Shown: positions 14,177 through 21,824 of the stretch, piece after piece
Layout of the letters: every line of letters begins with the position of its first letter
How positions within the stretch are numbered: position 1 is the stretch's first letter
Assembly (NCBI GenBank): GCA_028292065.1
Contig: JAQGNC010000459.1
Span: forward strand, 1-24,255
Direction of reading: 5' to 3'
Source: Betaproteobacteria bacterium
GTDB taxonomy: Bacteria; Pseudomonadota; Gammaproteobacteria; Burkholderiales; SG8-41
DNA: 24,255 nucleotides
The notes under the pieces: generated by a model
The model's input: the letters and a program-made list of their open reading frames with translations, nothing else
Database searches by the model: none
What the model was told of the DNA's origin: nothing
Made by a program: the position numbers and the translations under genes

Positions 14177-14611
14177 CTACGCCAGCACTTCCTGAATCTG
14201 TTCCTGCCTGAGCATCTCGTAGACGAACGCTTCGAGCTCAGGGCCGAGTGCGTCGCGCACCGAGACGACGCCGAGAAGCTGGCCATGCTCGACCACCGGG
14301 ATGTGCCGGAAAGCGCCCTGGTGCATCATCTGAAGCGCGGTGGTGAAACCCGAGTCGGGAGAAATGGTGCGAGGATTGCGCGTCATGACTTCGGACAGCG
14401 CCGTGGTGCGCGCATCGCGCCCTTCGGCGAGCACCCTGAAAAGTCCGTCGCGCTCGGTGAAGACGCCGGTGAGCCTGCCGTCGTCGACCACCATCAGCGC
14501 ACCGACGTTGCGCTGTTTCATGAGCTGTGCGGCATCGCTCACCATGAATCCCGAAGGCGCCGTCACGGGCTCCTGCCCTTCGATGATCTGTCTGACCGTA
14601 CGCTCTGCCAT
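14177..14611 (-). CDS. Two-CBS-domain protein
   Basis: The 144-residue protein is a bare CBS pair (about 8-60 and 73-128). MVSDAAQLMKQRNVGALMVVDDGRLTG and FTTALQMMHQGAFRHIPVVEHGQLLGVVSVRD show the usual strand-helix pattern, each ending in a conserved [ST]xRD-like motif (TERD, SVRD). CBS pairs bind adenine nucleotides such as AMP, ATP or SAM and adjust a partner; a stand-alone one may act as an energy sensor. ATG 14611 follows GGAGG by five bases. It is divergent from the AmiD-like gene, with 128 bases between start codons, and 78 bases ahead of the serine hydrolase on the same strand. It could share transcription with that operon, but the spacing is loose. No other domain is fused, so the target is unknown. 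Confidence 0.93.
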   Translation of the reverse strand: MAERTVRQIIEGQEPVTAPSGFMVSDAAQLMKQRNVGALMVVDDGRLTGVFTERDGLFRVLAEGRDARTTALSEVMTRNPRTISPDSGFTTALQMMHQGAFRHIPVVEHGQLLGVVSVRDALGPELEAFVYEMLRQEQIQEVLA

Positions 14612-14739
14612 GACACCTCCAGGTGGGCGCGAACCTTGCGTCGAGGGGCTTTCGATCGATGCTACGCTCGCGCGCTGGGAGGGTCAACGCGCAAGGCGCG
14701 AACTGCGCAGCGTTCAAAGGCCGCCCGAGGAACAAGTCA

Positions 14740-15552
14740 GTGCAAATATCGAAACACGCGATTCGTTGTCGCGCGCTCGCCGCGCTCGTGACCGTGCTCG
14801 CGGCCGGCTGCGCGCCGCTGCCGCAGCAACCCGGCGGTTCACTCGCAGCAGCACAGCGCAACGAGCCGCCGGGACGGCCGCTGTCGGTGGCTGCGCAGTG
14901 GCGGCCTTCCCCCAATGCCGATTCGCGCCGGCCGAACTACGTCATCATCCATCACACCAGCGACGGCACTGTCGACGACGCGCTGCGCACACTCACCGAT
15001 CCGGCGCGCCGGGTGAGCTCGCACTATCTCATCGCACGCGACGGGCGCATCCTCCAGCTCGTCGACGATCGCGAGCGCGCGTGGCACGCCGGCGAATCAT
15101 ACTGGGGAGGGGTCCAGGACATGAACTCCGCCTCGATCGGCATCGAGCTCGACAACGACGGGCGCGAGCCTTTCGCCGCGCCGATGATCGACGCCCTGCT
15201 CGCGCTGCTGCGCGACATCGACGCGCGCTTTACCATCCCCTCGGCCAACTTCATCGGTCACGGCGACATCGCGCCCGGGCGTAAAGTGGACCCGAGCGTG
15301 CTGTTTCCGTGGCGGCAGCTGGCCGCAGAGGGCTACGGGGTGTGGTGCGACCCGCCCTATCCGTCGGTCCCGCCAGGCGCGGACAACGCTCTCATGCTGC
15401 AGGCTTTCGGCTACAACGTGACGCGGCTCGACGCCGCGATCGCCGCGTTCAAGCGCCATTTCGTTCCTGACGATCCGTCGCCTCTGATGAACGAAAAGGA
15501 CCGATCGGTGCTCTACTGTCTGGTATCGCAGAAACAGTCCGCAGGACAGTAG
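14740..15552 (+). CDS. amiD: AmiD-like N-acetylmuramoyl-L-alanine amidase lipoprotein
   Basis: This 270-residue protein cleaves the bond between muramic acid and the peptide stem, in cell-wall recycling. A lipoprotein signal (ALAALVTVLAAGC) ends in a lipobox with Cys24 as the lipidated residue. The amidase_2 domain has zinc ligands at His71 (VIIHHTSDG), His174 and Asp184 (GHGDIAPGRKVDP), the same ten-residue spacing as in AmpD, and Glu136 in SIGIELDN. The start is GTG 14740, with GAGG about nine bases before it; the in-frame ATG at 14623 would place 39 charged residues before the signal. It is probably anchored to the outer membrane, as residue 25 is Ala rather than Asp. A C-terminal peptidoglycan-binding-like helical part (about 210-265) resembles that of E. 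coli AmiD. It precedes the dehydrogenase but with a strong hairpin between. Confidence 0.92.
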   Translation: MQISKHAIRCRALAALVTVLAAGCAPLPQQPGGSLAAAQRNEPPGRPLSVAAQWRPSPNADSRRPNYVIIHHTSDGTVDDALRTLTDPARRVSSHYLIARDGRILQLVDDRERAWHAGESYWGGVQDMNSASIGIELDNDGREPFAAPMIDALLALLRDIDARFTIPSANFIGHGDIAPGRKVDPSVLFPWRQLAAEGYGVWCDPPYPSVPPGADNALMLQAFGYNVTRLDAAIAAFKRHFVPDDPSPLMNEKDRSVLYCLVSQKQSAGQ

Positions 15553-15586
15553 GCGTTTGTAGCGCAGGTTGTACGCTGTTTTCGTA

Positions 15587-15630
15587 GCGCAGGCGCCTCG
15601 CCTGCAGCGGGCTCAGGCGAGGCCCTGCGC
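15587..15630. repeat. Strong hairpin between amidase and dehydrogenase genes
   Basis: GCGCAGGCGCCTCGCCTG pairs with CAGGCGAGGCCCTGCGC over 17 base pairs with one bulged C and a nine-base loop (CAGCGGGCT). A shorter match, GTAGCGCAGGTTGTACGC, lies just upstream at 15559-15576. There is no T-run, so a role as a terminator is uncertain. It may be a REP-like extragenic element; the same GCGCAGG core occurs near 6230. Confidence 0.65.
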
Positions 15631-15654
15631 GACCGATGAAAAGGAGATGTGAAC

Positions 15655-16437
15655 ATGCTCCAAGGAAAAACCGCACTGATCACCGGTTCGACGAGCGGCA
15701 TCGGTTTGGGCATCGCGAAGCGCTTCGCTGCCGACGGCGCGAACATCGTGCTCAACGGTTTCGGAGACGCGAAAGAGATCGAAGCGCTGCGCGCGCAGCT
15801 GGAAGGCGAGCACAAGGTGTCGGTACTTTACGACGCCGCGGACATGACGCGGCCCGCATCGATAGAAGCGATGATGACCAGAGCCATCGATGCTTTCGGC
15901 GCAGTCGACGTGCTCGTCAACAACGCCGGCATCCAGCACGTCGCGCCGATCGACGAATTCCCGCTGGATAAGTGGGACGCGATCATCGCGATCAACCTCT
16001 CGTCGTCGTTCCACACGATCCGCTTCGCGCTGCCGCGGATGAAAGCGCGCAAGTGGGGGCGCATCATCAACATCGCGTCCGCGCATGCGCTGGTCGCGTC
16101 GCCTTTCAAATCCGCTTATGTCGCGGCCAAGCACGGCATCGCCGGGCTGACCAAAACCGTCGCGCTCGAAGTGGCGGAGCTCGGCATCACCGCGAATGCG
16201 ATCTGCCCCGGCTACGTCCTCACCCCGCTCGTGGAGAAACAGATCCCCGACACCGCGCGCACCCGCGGCATCACCGAAGAAGAAGTCGTCAAGAACGTCC
16301 TGCTCGCCGCACAGCCGACGAAACAGTTCGTGACGATCGAGCAGGTCGCCTCGCTCGCCGCTTACCTGGCGAGCGACGACGCGGCGTCGATCAACGGCGC
16401 GCTGCTGCCGATGGATGGAGGATGGACGGCGGCGTAA
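15655..16437 (+). CDS. bdhA: 3-hydroxybutyrate dehydrogenase
   Basis: The 260-residue short-chain dehydrogenase oxidises (R)-3-hydroxybutyrate to acetoacetate with NAD. The nucleotide-binding loop TGSTSGIG (10-17), NNAG, and the catalytic Ser142, Tyr155 and Lys159 (in NIASAHALVASPFKSAYVAAK) are present. Segments NAICPGYVLTPLVEKQIPD and LAAQPTKQFVTIEQVASLAAYL are hallmarks of the PHB-linked 3-hydroxybutyrate dehydrogenases rather than of general SDR enzymes. ATG 15655 follows AAGGAG by eight bases; a GTG two codons earlier is not needed. It faces the PHB depolymerase gene across a repeat region. The two would free and use hydroxybutyrate from stored polymer. No acetoacetyl-CoA transferase is seen in the window, so the rest of the route must be elsewhere. 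Confidence 0.93.
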   Translation: MLQGKTALITGSTSGIGLGIAKRFAADGANIVLNGFGDAKEIEALRAQLEGEHKVSVLYDAADMTRPASIEAMMTRAIDAFGAVDVLVNNAGIQHVAPIDEFPLDKWDAIIAINLSSSFHTIRFALPRMKARKWGRIINIASAHALVASPFKSAYVAAKHGIAGLTKTVALEVAELGITANAICPGYVLTPLVEKQIPDTARTRGITEEEVVKNVLLAAQPTKQFVTIEQVASLAAYLASDDAASINGALLPMDGGWTAA

Positions 16438-16447
16438 GGCGAACAGT

Positions 16448-16540
16448 GTCATCGCGAGGAGCGCGGCGACGCGGCGATCTCGTGGCGCACGGCCTTCGTT
16501 CGCAACGAGATTGCTTCGTCACATCGTTCCTCGCAATGAC
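16448..16540. repeat. GTCATTGCGAGG palindromic element, full copy
   Basis: The left arm begins GTCATCGCGAGGAGCG and the right arm ends CGTTCCTCGCAATGAC. The roughly 36-base arms are imperfect inverted repeats with a spacer of about 20 bases (centre near 16494). Both arms contain GCGACGCGGCGATCTCGT or its counterpart. It matches copies at 19138 and 19251 and a half copy at 10386. Confidence 0.8.
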
Positions 16541-16581
16541 AGCACCCATAATGACGCCCGATCCGGAGCGCCGGCGCGAGC

Positions 16582-16635
16582 GCAGCGAGCCGAAGGAAAG
16601 GAGGTCTCGGAGGGAAACCTTGGTTTCCCTCTGAG
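16582..16635. repeat. Hairpin repeat, copy 2, possible bidirectional terminator
   Basis: GCAGCGAGCCGAAGGAAAGG leads into a perfect ten-base stem, GAGGGAAACC and GGTTTCCCTC (16610-16631), with a two-base centre, extended to 14 bases with one mismatch at 16606-16635. It lies 170 bases after the dehydrogenase stop and 32 bases past the depolymerase stop, so it could end either transcript. A run of T does not directly follow. The leader GCCGAAGGAAA is shared with 6460-6470. Confidence 0.6.
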
Positions 16636-16667
16636 TTGTTATTGGCGAGCCGAGCGCAGCGAGGCGT

Positions 16668-17894
16668 TTACCGGTCGACGTAGGTCTGTATCACGTCACG
16701 CACGATCGGATAGATGCTGTTCTTCCACCGCGAGCCGCTGAACACGCCGTAATGCCCCGCCCCCGGTTGAACGTAATGCGTGCGGTAATACGGCCGCAGG
16801 CTGCTGCATAGGTCCTGCGCCGCGAGGGTCTGGCCGAGCGCGCAGATGTCGTCTTTCTCGCCTTCGATGGTGACGAGCGCGGTGCGCCTGATCGCGCGGG
16901 GGTCGACCACGCGGCCGCGATACATGAGCCTGCCGAGCGGCAGCGCGTAGTCCTGGAACACGTCGCGCACGGTCTCGAGATAGAACTCCGCCGGCAGGTC
17001 CGCGACCGCGAAATACTCCTCGTAGAACCTGCGGGTCGCGTGCGCTTTTTCGAGATCGCCCCTGACGATGTCGTCGTAGAGCGAGCGAAACGAAGTGATG
17101 TGGCGCTCGAGGTTCATGTTCATGAACGCGGTGAGCTGCAAAAAACCGGGATACACGAGCCGCCGAGCACCTGCATGCCGCGCTGGGACCGCGCTGATGA
17201 GGTTCTGTTCGAACCACGAGAGCGGCTTGCTCGTCGCGAGCACGTTGACGCGCGTCGGATTGACGCGGCAATCGACCGGCCCCGCCATGAGCGTCAGCGT
17301 TCGCGGCGTCGCCGGGTGGTCGTCTTCCGCCATGACCGCGACCGCCGCGAGCGCCGCGACGCACGGCTGGCACACCGCGACCACGTTCGCCCCGGGTCCC
17401 ATGACATTCAGGAACTCGACAATGTGGGCCACGTATTCGTCGAGCCCGAAACGTCCGGCAGCGAGCGGCGCATCGCGCGCGTTGTGCCAGTCGGTGACGT
17501 ACACGTCGTGCTCGGGCAGCATGGTACGTGCGGTGTCGCGCAGCAGCGTTGCGAAATGCCCCGACATCGGCGCGACGAGCAGCACGCGCGGCTGAGCGGC
17601 GCCGGTGTCTTTCCTGAAGCGCAGCAGCGTCGCGAAAGGCGTGCTGAGCACGACTTCTTCGGTCACTGCGATCTCACGCTCCCCGATTCGAGTCGACTCG
17701 ATGCGAAAAGCCGGGCGGTGGTGAGTGATACGCGCGAGCGCGAGGACTTCGCACGCGGCCGCCGCCCCTCGCATGACAGTCCACTTGCGCAGCCCGAAGC
17801 CGGCGTCGTGAAGCAGCGGCGCGAGGCGTCTCGCCCATTCCTTCATCGGCAGTGTGAGATCGGCGTGGCTCTGATAGGCCTGGTACATCGTCAT
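16668..17894 (-). CDS. phaZ: Intracellular polyhydroxybutyrate depolymerase
   Basis: This 408-residue enzyme hydrolyses stored PHB to hydroxybutyrate. It has the intracellular depolymerase pattern of Cupriavidus PhaZ1, with a cysteine nucleophile: VAVCQPCVA (Cys175), Asp348 or Asp349 in TIEGEKDDIC and His381 in GAGHYGVFSG. In Cupriavidus the same residues are Cys183, Asp355 and His388, from general knowledge. VLLVAPMSGHFATLLRDT and DVYVTDWHNARD are further hallmarks. The start MTMYQAYQSHADL fits the family's MLYQ-type N-terminus. ATG 17894 and ATG 17888 both suit; neither has a strong ribosome site. Upstream in-frame residues look non-family. It converges on the hydroxybutyrate dehydrogenase gene and diverges from the GST-like gene, leaving about 90 bases for two promoters. 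No PHA synthase or phasin is in the window. Confidence 0.94.
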   Translation of the reverse strand: MTMYQAYQSHADLTLPMKEWARRLAPLLHDAGFGLRKWTVMRGAAAACEVLALARITHHRPAFRIESTRIGEREIAVTEEVVLSTPFATLLRFRKDTGAAQPRVLLVAPMSGHFATLLRDTARTMLPEHDVYVTDWHNARDAPLAAGRFGLDEYVAHIVEFLNVMGPGANVVAVCQPCVAALAAVAVMAEDDHPATPRTLTLMAGPVDCRVNPTRVNVLATSKPLSWFEQNLISAVPARHAGARRLVYPGFLQLTAFMNMNLERHITSFRSLYDDIVRGDLEKAHATRRFYEEYFAVADLPAEFYLETVRDVFQDYALPLGRLMYRGRVVDPRAIRRTALVTIEGEKDDICALGQTLAAQDLCSSLRPYYRTHYVQPGAGHYGVFSGSRWKNSIYPIVRDVIQTYVDR

Positions 17895-17984
17895 TGGCAC
17901 AGGTCTTGCGAAAGGGCGGCCGGGCAGCCGCGATGAAAAGACCCTGAGGTACCGGGGCGTTGGACGACAACTGGAGCACACACC

Positions 17985-18638
17985 ATGCCGGAAGCGACGC
18001 TCACCATCAGCAGCAGGAATTATTCGTCGTGGTCATTGCGGGGCTGGCTGCTGGCGAAGTTCGCGAAGCTCGAGTTCGAGGAAGTGATCGTGCCGCCCGA
18101 CGATGCCGATGCACGCAAGGAGCTGCTGCTGCTCTCCCCTTCCATCCTCGTCCCGTGCCTGACGCACAACGGGGTCGAGGTATGGGACACGCTCGCGATC
18201 GGCGAATACCTGGCGGAGGTGAGACCGGACGCCGGGCTGCTGCCCGGTGATCGTGCTGCGCGCGCTCACTGCCGTGCGATCTGCGGCGAGATGCATTCGG
18301 GTTTCACGAGCCTGCGCTCCGCGCTGCCGATGAATCTCAAGCGGCGCTTTCCCGGCCACAAGATGTGGGCGCGGGCGCTCGCCGACGTCGAGCGCGTGAC
18401 GACGATCTGGCGCGAATGCCTGCACCGCTACGGCGGACCGTACCTGTTCGGCACGCTGTCGATGGCGGATGCGATGTACGCACCGGTCGTCACGCGCTTC
18501 AGGACGTACGACGTGAAGCTCGACCCACAATGTGCGGCTTACTCTGAAAGCATCCTCGCTTTGCCCGAGATGCAGGAGTGGATCGCGGCGGCGACCCTCG
18601 AAGCCGAGGACATCGACGAGCTCGACATGGAGTTCTGA
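17985..18638 (+). CDS. Glutathione S-transferase family protein
   Basis: The 217-residue protein has an N-terminal thioredoxin-like half and an all-helical C-terminal half of a GST. LTISSRNYSSWSLRGWLLAK carries the Ser candidates for glutathione activation (Ser14, Ser15), SILVPCL places the cis-proline at Pro57, and VWDTLAIGEYLAE is the gamma-glutamyl-binding loop with Asp-Thr in place of the usual Glu-Ser. GTLSMADAMYAPVVTRF is the helical N-capping motif. ATG 17985 follows TGGAG by eight bases. Members of this group occur in many proteobacteria as detoxification or isomerase enzymes; the substrate is unknown. It is divergent from the PHB depolymerase and convergent with the small cupin, leaving 16 bases after its stop. 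Confidence 0.93.
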   Translation: MPEATLTISSRNYSSWSLRGWLLAKFAKLEFEEVIVPPDDADARKELLLLSPSILVPCLTHNGVEVWDTLAIGEYLAEVRPDAGLLPGDRAARAHCRAICGEMHSGFTSLRSALPMNLKRRFPGHKMWARALADVERVTTIWRECLHRYGGPYLFGTLSMADAMYAPVVTRFRTYDVKLDPQCAAYSESILALPEMQEWIAAATLEAEDIDELDMEF

Positions 18639-18654
18639 GGCTTGCTCGCGGACG

Positions 18655-19077
18655 TCACTTCCACGGGGCGGGGGCCGGCACCGCGCACGGGCCGGGCACC
18701 TCGATCGAGGTGAAATCGGCGGGGCCGACGACCTCGAGATATTCCATGTCGGGCGAGTAATCGAACAGGTAGTGCACGATTCCCGGCTTCTGGTGCACGC
18801 AGTCGCCCGCGGCGACGAGCGTCTCCTGGTCGCCGTACATGAACTTCGCCCACCCTTTCAGCATGAGGACCATGTGGAATTCCGCCTCATGACGGTGCCA
18901 CCCGGTGCCCTTTTCCGGTGCGGCGTTCGCCCGTACGAGCTGTGCGAGGACTTTGCCGGAGGTCGCATCGGCGATCCCGAGATCGCGGTAGGTGAAGAAA
19001 TCGCGCAGGCCTTCGCCTTTGAATTCAGTGTCTGTCGGCTTGACGTGCGAGAAATGGGTGACGGTGGTGTCGAGCAT
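18655..19077 (-). CDS. Small cupin domain protein
   Basis: This 140-residue protein has one cupin domain. TGWHRHEAEFHMVLMLKGWAK supplies His61, His63, Glu66 and perhaps His68 as metal ligands and Gly75; GDCVHQKPGIVHYLFDYS supplies a second-motif His (His102) before PDMEYLEV. GAGGAGG lies five bases before ATG 19077, which fixes the start; a longer frame to 19245 runs into repeat DNA. It is not a fragment: the barrel pattern is complete for a small cupin. A role as a dioxygenase or ligand-binding protein is possible; nothing identifies the substrate. It is convergent with the GST-like gene and divergent from the molybdenum hydroxylase gene, across 366 bases of repeats. Confidence 0.85.
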   Translation of the reverse strand: MLDTTVTHFSHVKPTDTEFKGEGLRDFFTYRDLGIADATSGKVLAQLVRANAAPEKGTGWHRHEAEFHMVLMLKGWAKFMYGDQETLVAAGDCVHQKPGIVHYLFDYSPDMEYLEVVGPADFTSIEVPGPCAVPAPAPWK

Positions 19078-19137
19078 GGCGGCCTCCTCTGAAAGACGGC
19101 CCGCTGCAGCGCAGCACGAATCGTTCCAACCCCCCAT

Positions 19138-19240
19138 GTCATCGCGAGGAGCCGCGGTAGCGCGACGCGGCGATCCCCGTGGCGCACGCAATGCTGCGAG
19201 CGCCTCGCGATTGCTTCGTCGCATCGCTCCTCGCAATGAC
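19138..19240. repeat. GTCATTGCGAGG palindromic element, tandem copy 1
   Basis: It begins GTCATCGCGAGGAGCCGCGG and ends GCGATTGCTTCGTC, GCATCGCTCC, TCGCAATGAC. The arms of about 40 bases are imperfect reverse complements with a spacer near 19190. Compared with the 16448 copy it carries an extra CGCGGTAG in the left arm. It is separated by ten bases from the next copy. Confidence 0.8.
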
Positions 19241-19250
19241 CCCAAAAGCT

Positions 19251-19359
19251 GTCATCGCGAGGAGCCGCGGTAGCGCGACGCGGCGATCTCGTGGCGCACG
19301 CCAAAGCGTTTTCGAGCGCCTCGGGATTGCGTCGTCGCCTTGAGGCCCCTCGCAATGAC
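19251..19359. repeat. GTCATTGCGAGG palindromic element, tandem copy 2
   Basis: The left arm, GTCATCGCGAGGAGCCGCGG through GCGATCTCGTGGCGCACG, is almost identical to that of the preceding copy. The right arm (GGGATTGCGTCGTCGCCTTG through CCTCGCAATGAC) is more diverged. This suggests a recent duplication of the left side and older decay on the right. Confidence 0.78.
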
Positions 19360-19443
19360 CGCTTCCCCGTGTCGCGCACGCGCTCGCTATACCTGCTGAC
19401 CAGTGTGGTAGTTTCGGACGACGAATCGAACCGAAGGAATGCA

Positions 19444-21798
19444 ATGGGGCACGCAGACGGAATCACGAGCATGGCGCGGCGCGAAGACTTACGCCTCATA
19501 ACCGGTAACGGGCGCTATTCGGCCGACTGGAACTTCGCGGACCAGCTGCACGCGGTGTTTTTGCGCGCCGACCGCGCGCATGCCGACATCGTCGGGCTCG
19601 ACGCGAGCCGCGCGCTCGCGCATCCCGGCGTCAAGGCGGTGCTGACCGGTGACGACGCGCGTGCAGCGGGATTCAAGTCGCTGCCGAACATCGTCAGCTA
19701 TCCCGGCAAGGACGGGCAGCCGATCAGGAAGCCTTTCCACCCCGTTCTCGCGATGGGCCGCGTGCGCTACGTGGGCGAGCCCGTCGCGATGATCGTCGCG
19801 GACACGCAGGCGATCGCCGAGGACGCGCGCGAGCTGATCGACGTCGAGTATCGGGACCTCGCGGCGGTGACGAGCTTCGAGGACGCGACCAAAGACGGCG
19901 CCCCCCAGCTCCACGAGAACGTGCCCGGCAACCTCGCGTTCGAGTTCGAGTCCGGCGACGCCGCGGCGGTCGAAGCGGCTTTCGCGCAAGCCGCGCACGT
20001 GAGCACGCTCACGGTAGACAGCCAGCGCCTGGTCGGCAACGCGCTCGAGCCGCGTGCGTGTCTCGTCGCGTTCGACGCTTCGAGCGGCGCCTACACGATG
20101 CACGTGCCGCTGCAAGGCGTCGGCGGCATGAAAGGCCAGCTCGCGCACGTCAGCGGCGTCGACAAGGAGAAGATCACCCTCGTCGCTCAGGACGTCGGCG
20201 GCAGCTTCGGCGTCCGCGGCGGCGCGTATCCGGAGTACTTCGCGGCCATGCTCGCGGCTCGCAAGCTCGGCCGGCCGATCAAATGGGTCGCGAGCCGCAC
20301 CGAAACCTTCATGAGCGACTGCCACGGCCGCGCGCTTTCACTCACCGGTGAGCTCGCGCTCGACGCCGACGGGCGCTTCCTCGCGATCCGCTGGAACGAC
20401 CGCGCCGATCTCGGTGCGTACGGCGGCCCTTTCGGCTCGTTCATCGCGACCAAGAACCTGACGGTCACGATCGGCGGGGTCTACCGCATACCCGCGATGT
20501 ACGCAGCGACGCGCCTCGCTTATACCAACACCGTGCCGATCTCGGCGTATCGCGGCGCAGGGCGTCCGGACATGGCTTACGCGATCGAGCGGCTCGTCGA
20601 CTACGCCGCGCACGAGCACGGCTTCGATCCCATCGAGCTGCGGCGCCGGAACTTCATCGCGCCGGACGCGATGCCGTACCAGACGCCGAACGCGGGCGCT
20701 TACGACTCCGGCGATTTCCGCGCAGTGATGGAAGACGCGTTGGAACGCGCCGACTGGGACGGTTATCCCGAGCGCAGAATCGAGTCGCAACGCATCGGCA
20801 AGCTTCGCGGCATCGGCATCGCCACGTATCTCGAAGCCGGCGGCGGCGGTGCGGCGCCCAAGGACGAAGTCGCAGTCGAGTTCGATGCGCGCGGCGAGAT
20901 GACGCTTTACGCCGTGACGCAGTCGTCGGGGCAAGGCCACGAGACGGTGTTTCCGCAGATCGTCGCAGAGACGCTCGGGATCTACCCCGCGAACATCCGT
21001 TTCCACCCGAGCCCGCCCACCGCCGACCTCGTCGGCAACGGCACCGGCGGCTCGCGCGGCGTGCTCGGCACCGGCAGCGCTTTCCTCGTGCTCGCGCGAA
21101 AGCTCATCGAGCTCGCGCGCCCGCACGCGGCGGCGACGCTCGGCGTGACTGAGGCCGAGCTGAATTACGCGCAAGGTGCCTTCCATGTCGTGCAGGCCAG
21201 TGGTGAGCCCGCCAAGCACTCTGTCGGGTTCGTGGACCTTGCGCGATCACTCGCGGGTCCGCGACCTCACCCGCTCGACACGACCGCCGAAGGCGTCTTC
21301 GGCACGACTTACCCGAACGGCTGCCACATCGCCGAAGTCGAAATCGATCCGGACACCGGCACCGCGACGATCGAGCGCTACACCGCGGTCGACGATCTCG
21401 GCACGGTCATCAATCCGACGCTGGTCGCAGGCCAGGTCCATGGCGGCGTCATGCAGGGCGCGGGACAGGTCTTCGGTGAGAAAGCGGTCTACGATCCGGA
21501 GACCGGGCAGTTGCTGACCGCGAGCTTTGCCGATTACTTCATGCCGCACGCCGGCTTGTTGCGGAACATCGACGTGCACGAGCATCCGGTGCCGACACCG
21601 ACGAATGCGCTCGGCGCGAAAGGCGTCGGCGAAGCCGGCTGCAGCGGGTCTTTACCCGCGCTCGTGAACGCGACGGTGGATGCGCTGCGGCCGTTGGGGA
21701 TCAAACACCTCGATATGCCCTTCACGCCGGCGCGGGTGTGGGCCGCGATCGAGCGGACGAAGAGCGGCGAAGAGGCGAGCGATGCAGCGACGCAGTGA
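19444..21798 (+). CDS. Molybdenum hydroxylase large subunit (xanthine dehydrogenase/aldehyde oxidase/CoxL family), without partner subunits
   Basis: This 784-residue protein binds the molybdopterin cofactor and oxidises an aldehyde, N-heterocycle or similar compound. Family motifs include EPRACLVAF, DVGGSFGVRGG, AYRGAGRPDMAYAIERL (active-site loop AYRGAGR at 368-374), SSGQGHETVFPQI, GTGGSRGVLGTG and GVGEAGCSG with the catalytic Glu730. The loop is AYRGAGR rather than the cysteine-bearing AYRCSFR of true CO dehydrogenase, so it is a form II-like protein that probably does not oxidise CO. ATG 19444 has AAGGA five bases upstream; earlier in-frame sequence is repeat DNA. Normally small iron-sulphur and FAD subunits (CoxS, CoxM) are encoded beside it, but both sides here carry unrelated minus-strand genes. 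Partners must be elsewhere or lost. No signal peptide. The length is normal. Confidence 0.93.
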   Translation: MGHADGITSMARREDLRLITGNGRYSADWNFADQLHAVFLRADRAHADIVGLDASRALAHPGVKAVLTGDDARAAGFKSLPNIVSYPGKDGQPIRKPFHPVLAMGRVRYVGEPVAMIVADTQAIAEDARELIDVEYRDLAAVTSFEDATKDGAPQLHENVPGNLAFEFESGDAAAVEAAFAQAAHVSTLTVDSQRLVGNALEPRACLVAFDASSGAYTMHVPLQGVGGMKGQLAHVSGVDKEKITLVAQDVGGSFGVRGGAYPEYFAAMLAARKLGRPIKWVASRTETFMSDCHGRALSLTGELALDADGRFLAIRWNDRADLGAYGGPFGSFIATKNLTVTIGGVYRIPAMYAATRLAYTNTVPISAYRGAGRPDMAYAIERLVDYAAHEHGFDPIELRRRNFIAPDAMPYQTPNAGAYDSGDFRAVMEDALERADWDGYPERRIESQRIGKLRGIGIATYLEAGGGGAAPKDEVAVEFDARGEMTLYAVTQSSGQGHETVFPQIVAETLGIYPANIRFHPSPPTADLVGNGTGGSRGVLGTGSAFLVLARKLIELARPHAAATLGVTEAELNYAQGAFHVVQASGEPAKHSVGFVDLARSLAGPRPHPLDTTAEGVFGTTYPNGCHIAEVEIDPDTGTATIERYTAVDDLGTVINPTLVAGQVHGGVMQGAGQVFGEKAVYDPETGQLLTASFADYFMPHAGLLRNIDVHEHPVPTPTNALGAKGVGEAGCSGSLPALVNATVDALRPLGIKHLDMPFTPARVWAAIERTKSGEEASDAATQ

Positions 21799-21824
21799 CA
21801 AACCCACCGACCTTGGGGCCAAAC

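Larger units (their letters stand above)
19078..19443. other. 366-bp intergenic region, mostly two palindromic elements
   Basis: Two full GTCATTGCGAGG elements occupy 19138-19359. The rest, 19360-19443, should hold the promoter and ribosome site (AAGGA five bases before ATG 19444) of the molybdenum hydroxylase gene. I see no gene; the open frames here are the products of the repeat sequence. Confidence 0.6.

Noticed and set aside
19138..19359. CRISPR-like repeated units
   Set aside because: Only two units, each itself a palindrome of over 100 bases, without short regular repeats or unique spacers and without cas genes.
19444..21798. Aerobic CO dehydrogenase catalytic subunit (CoxL form I)
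   Set aside because: The active-site loop is AYRGAGR, not the Cys-containing AYRCSFR of form I, and the other subunits are absent.
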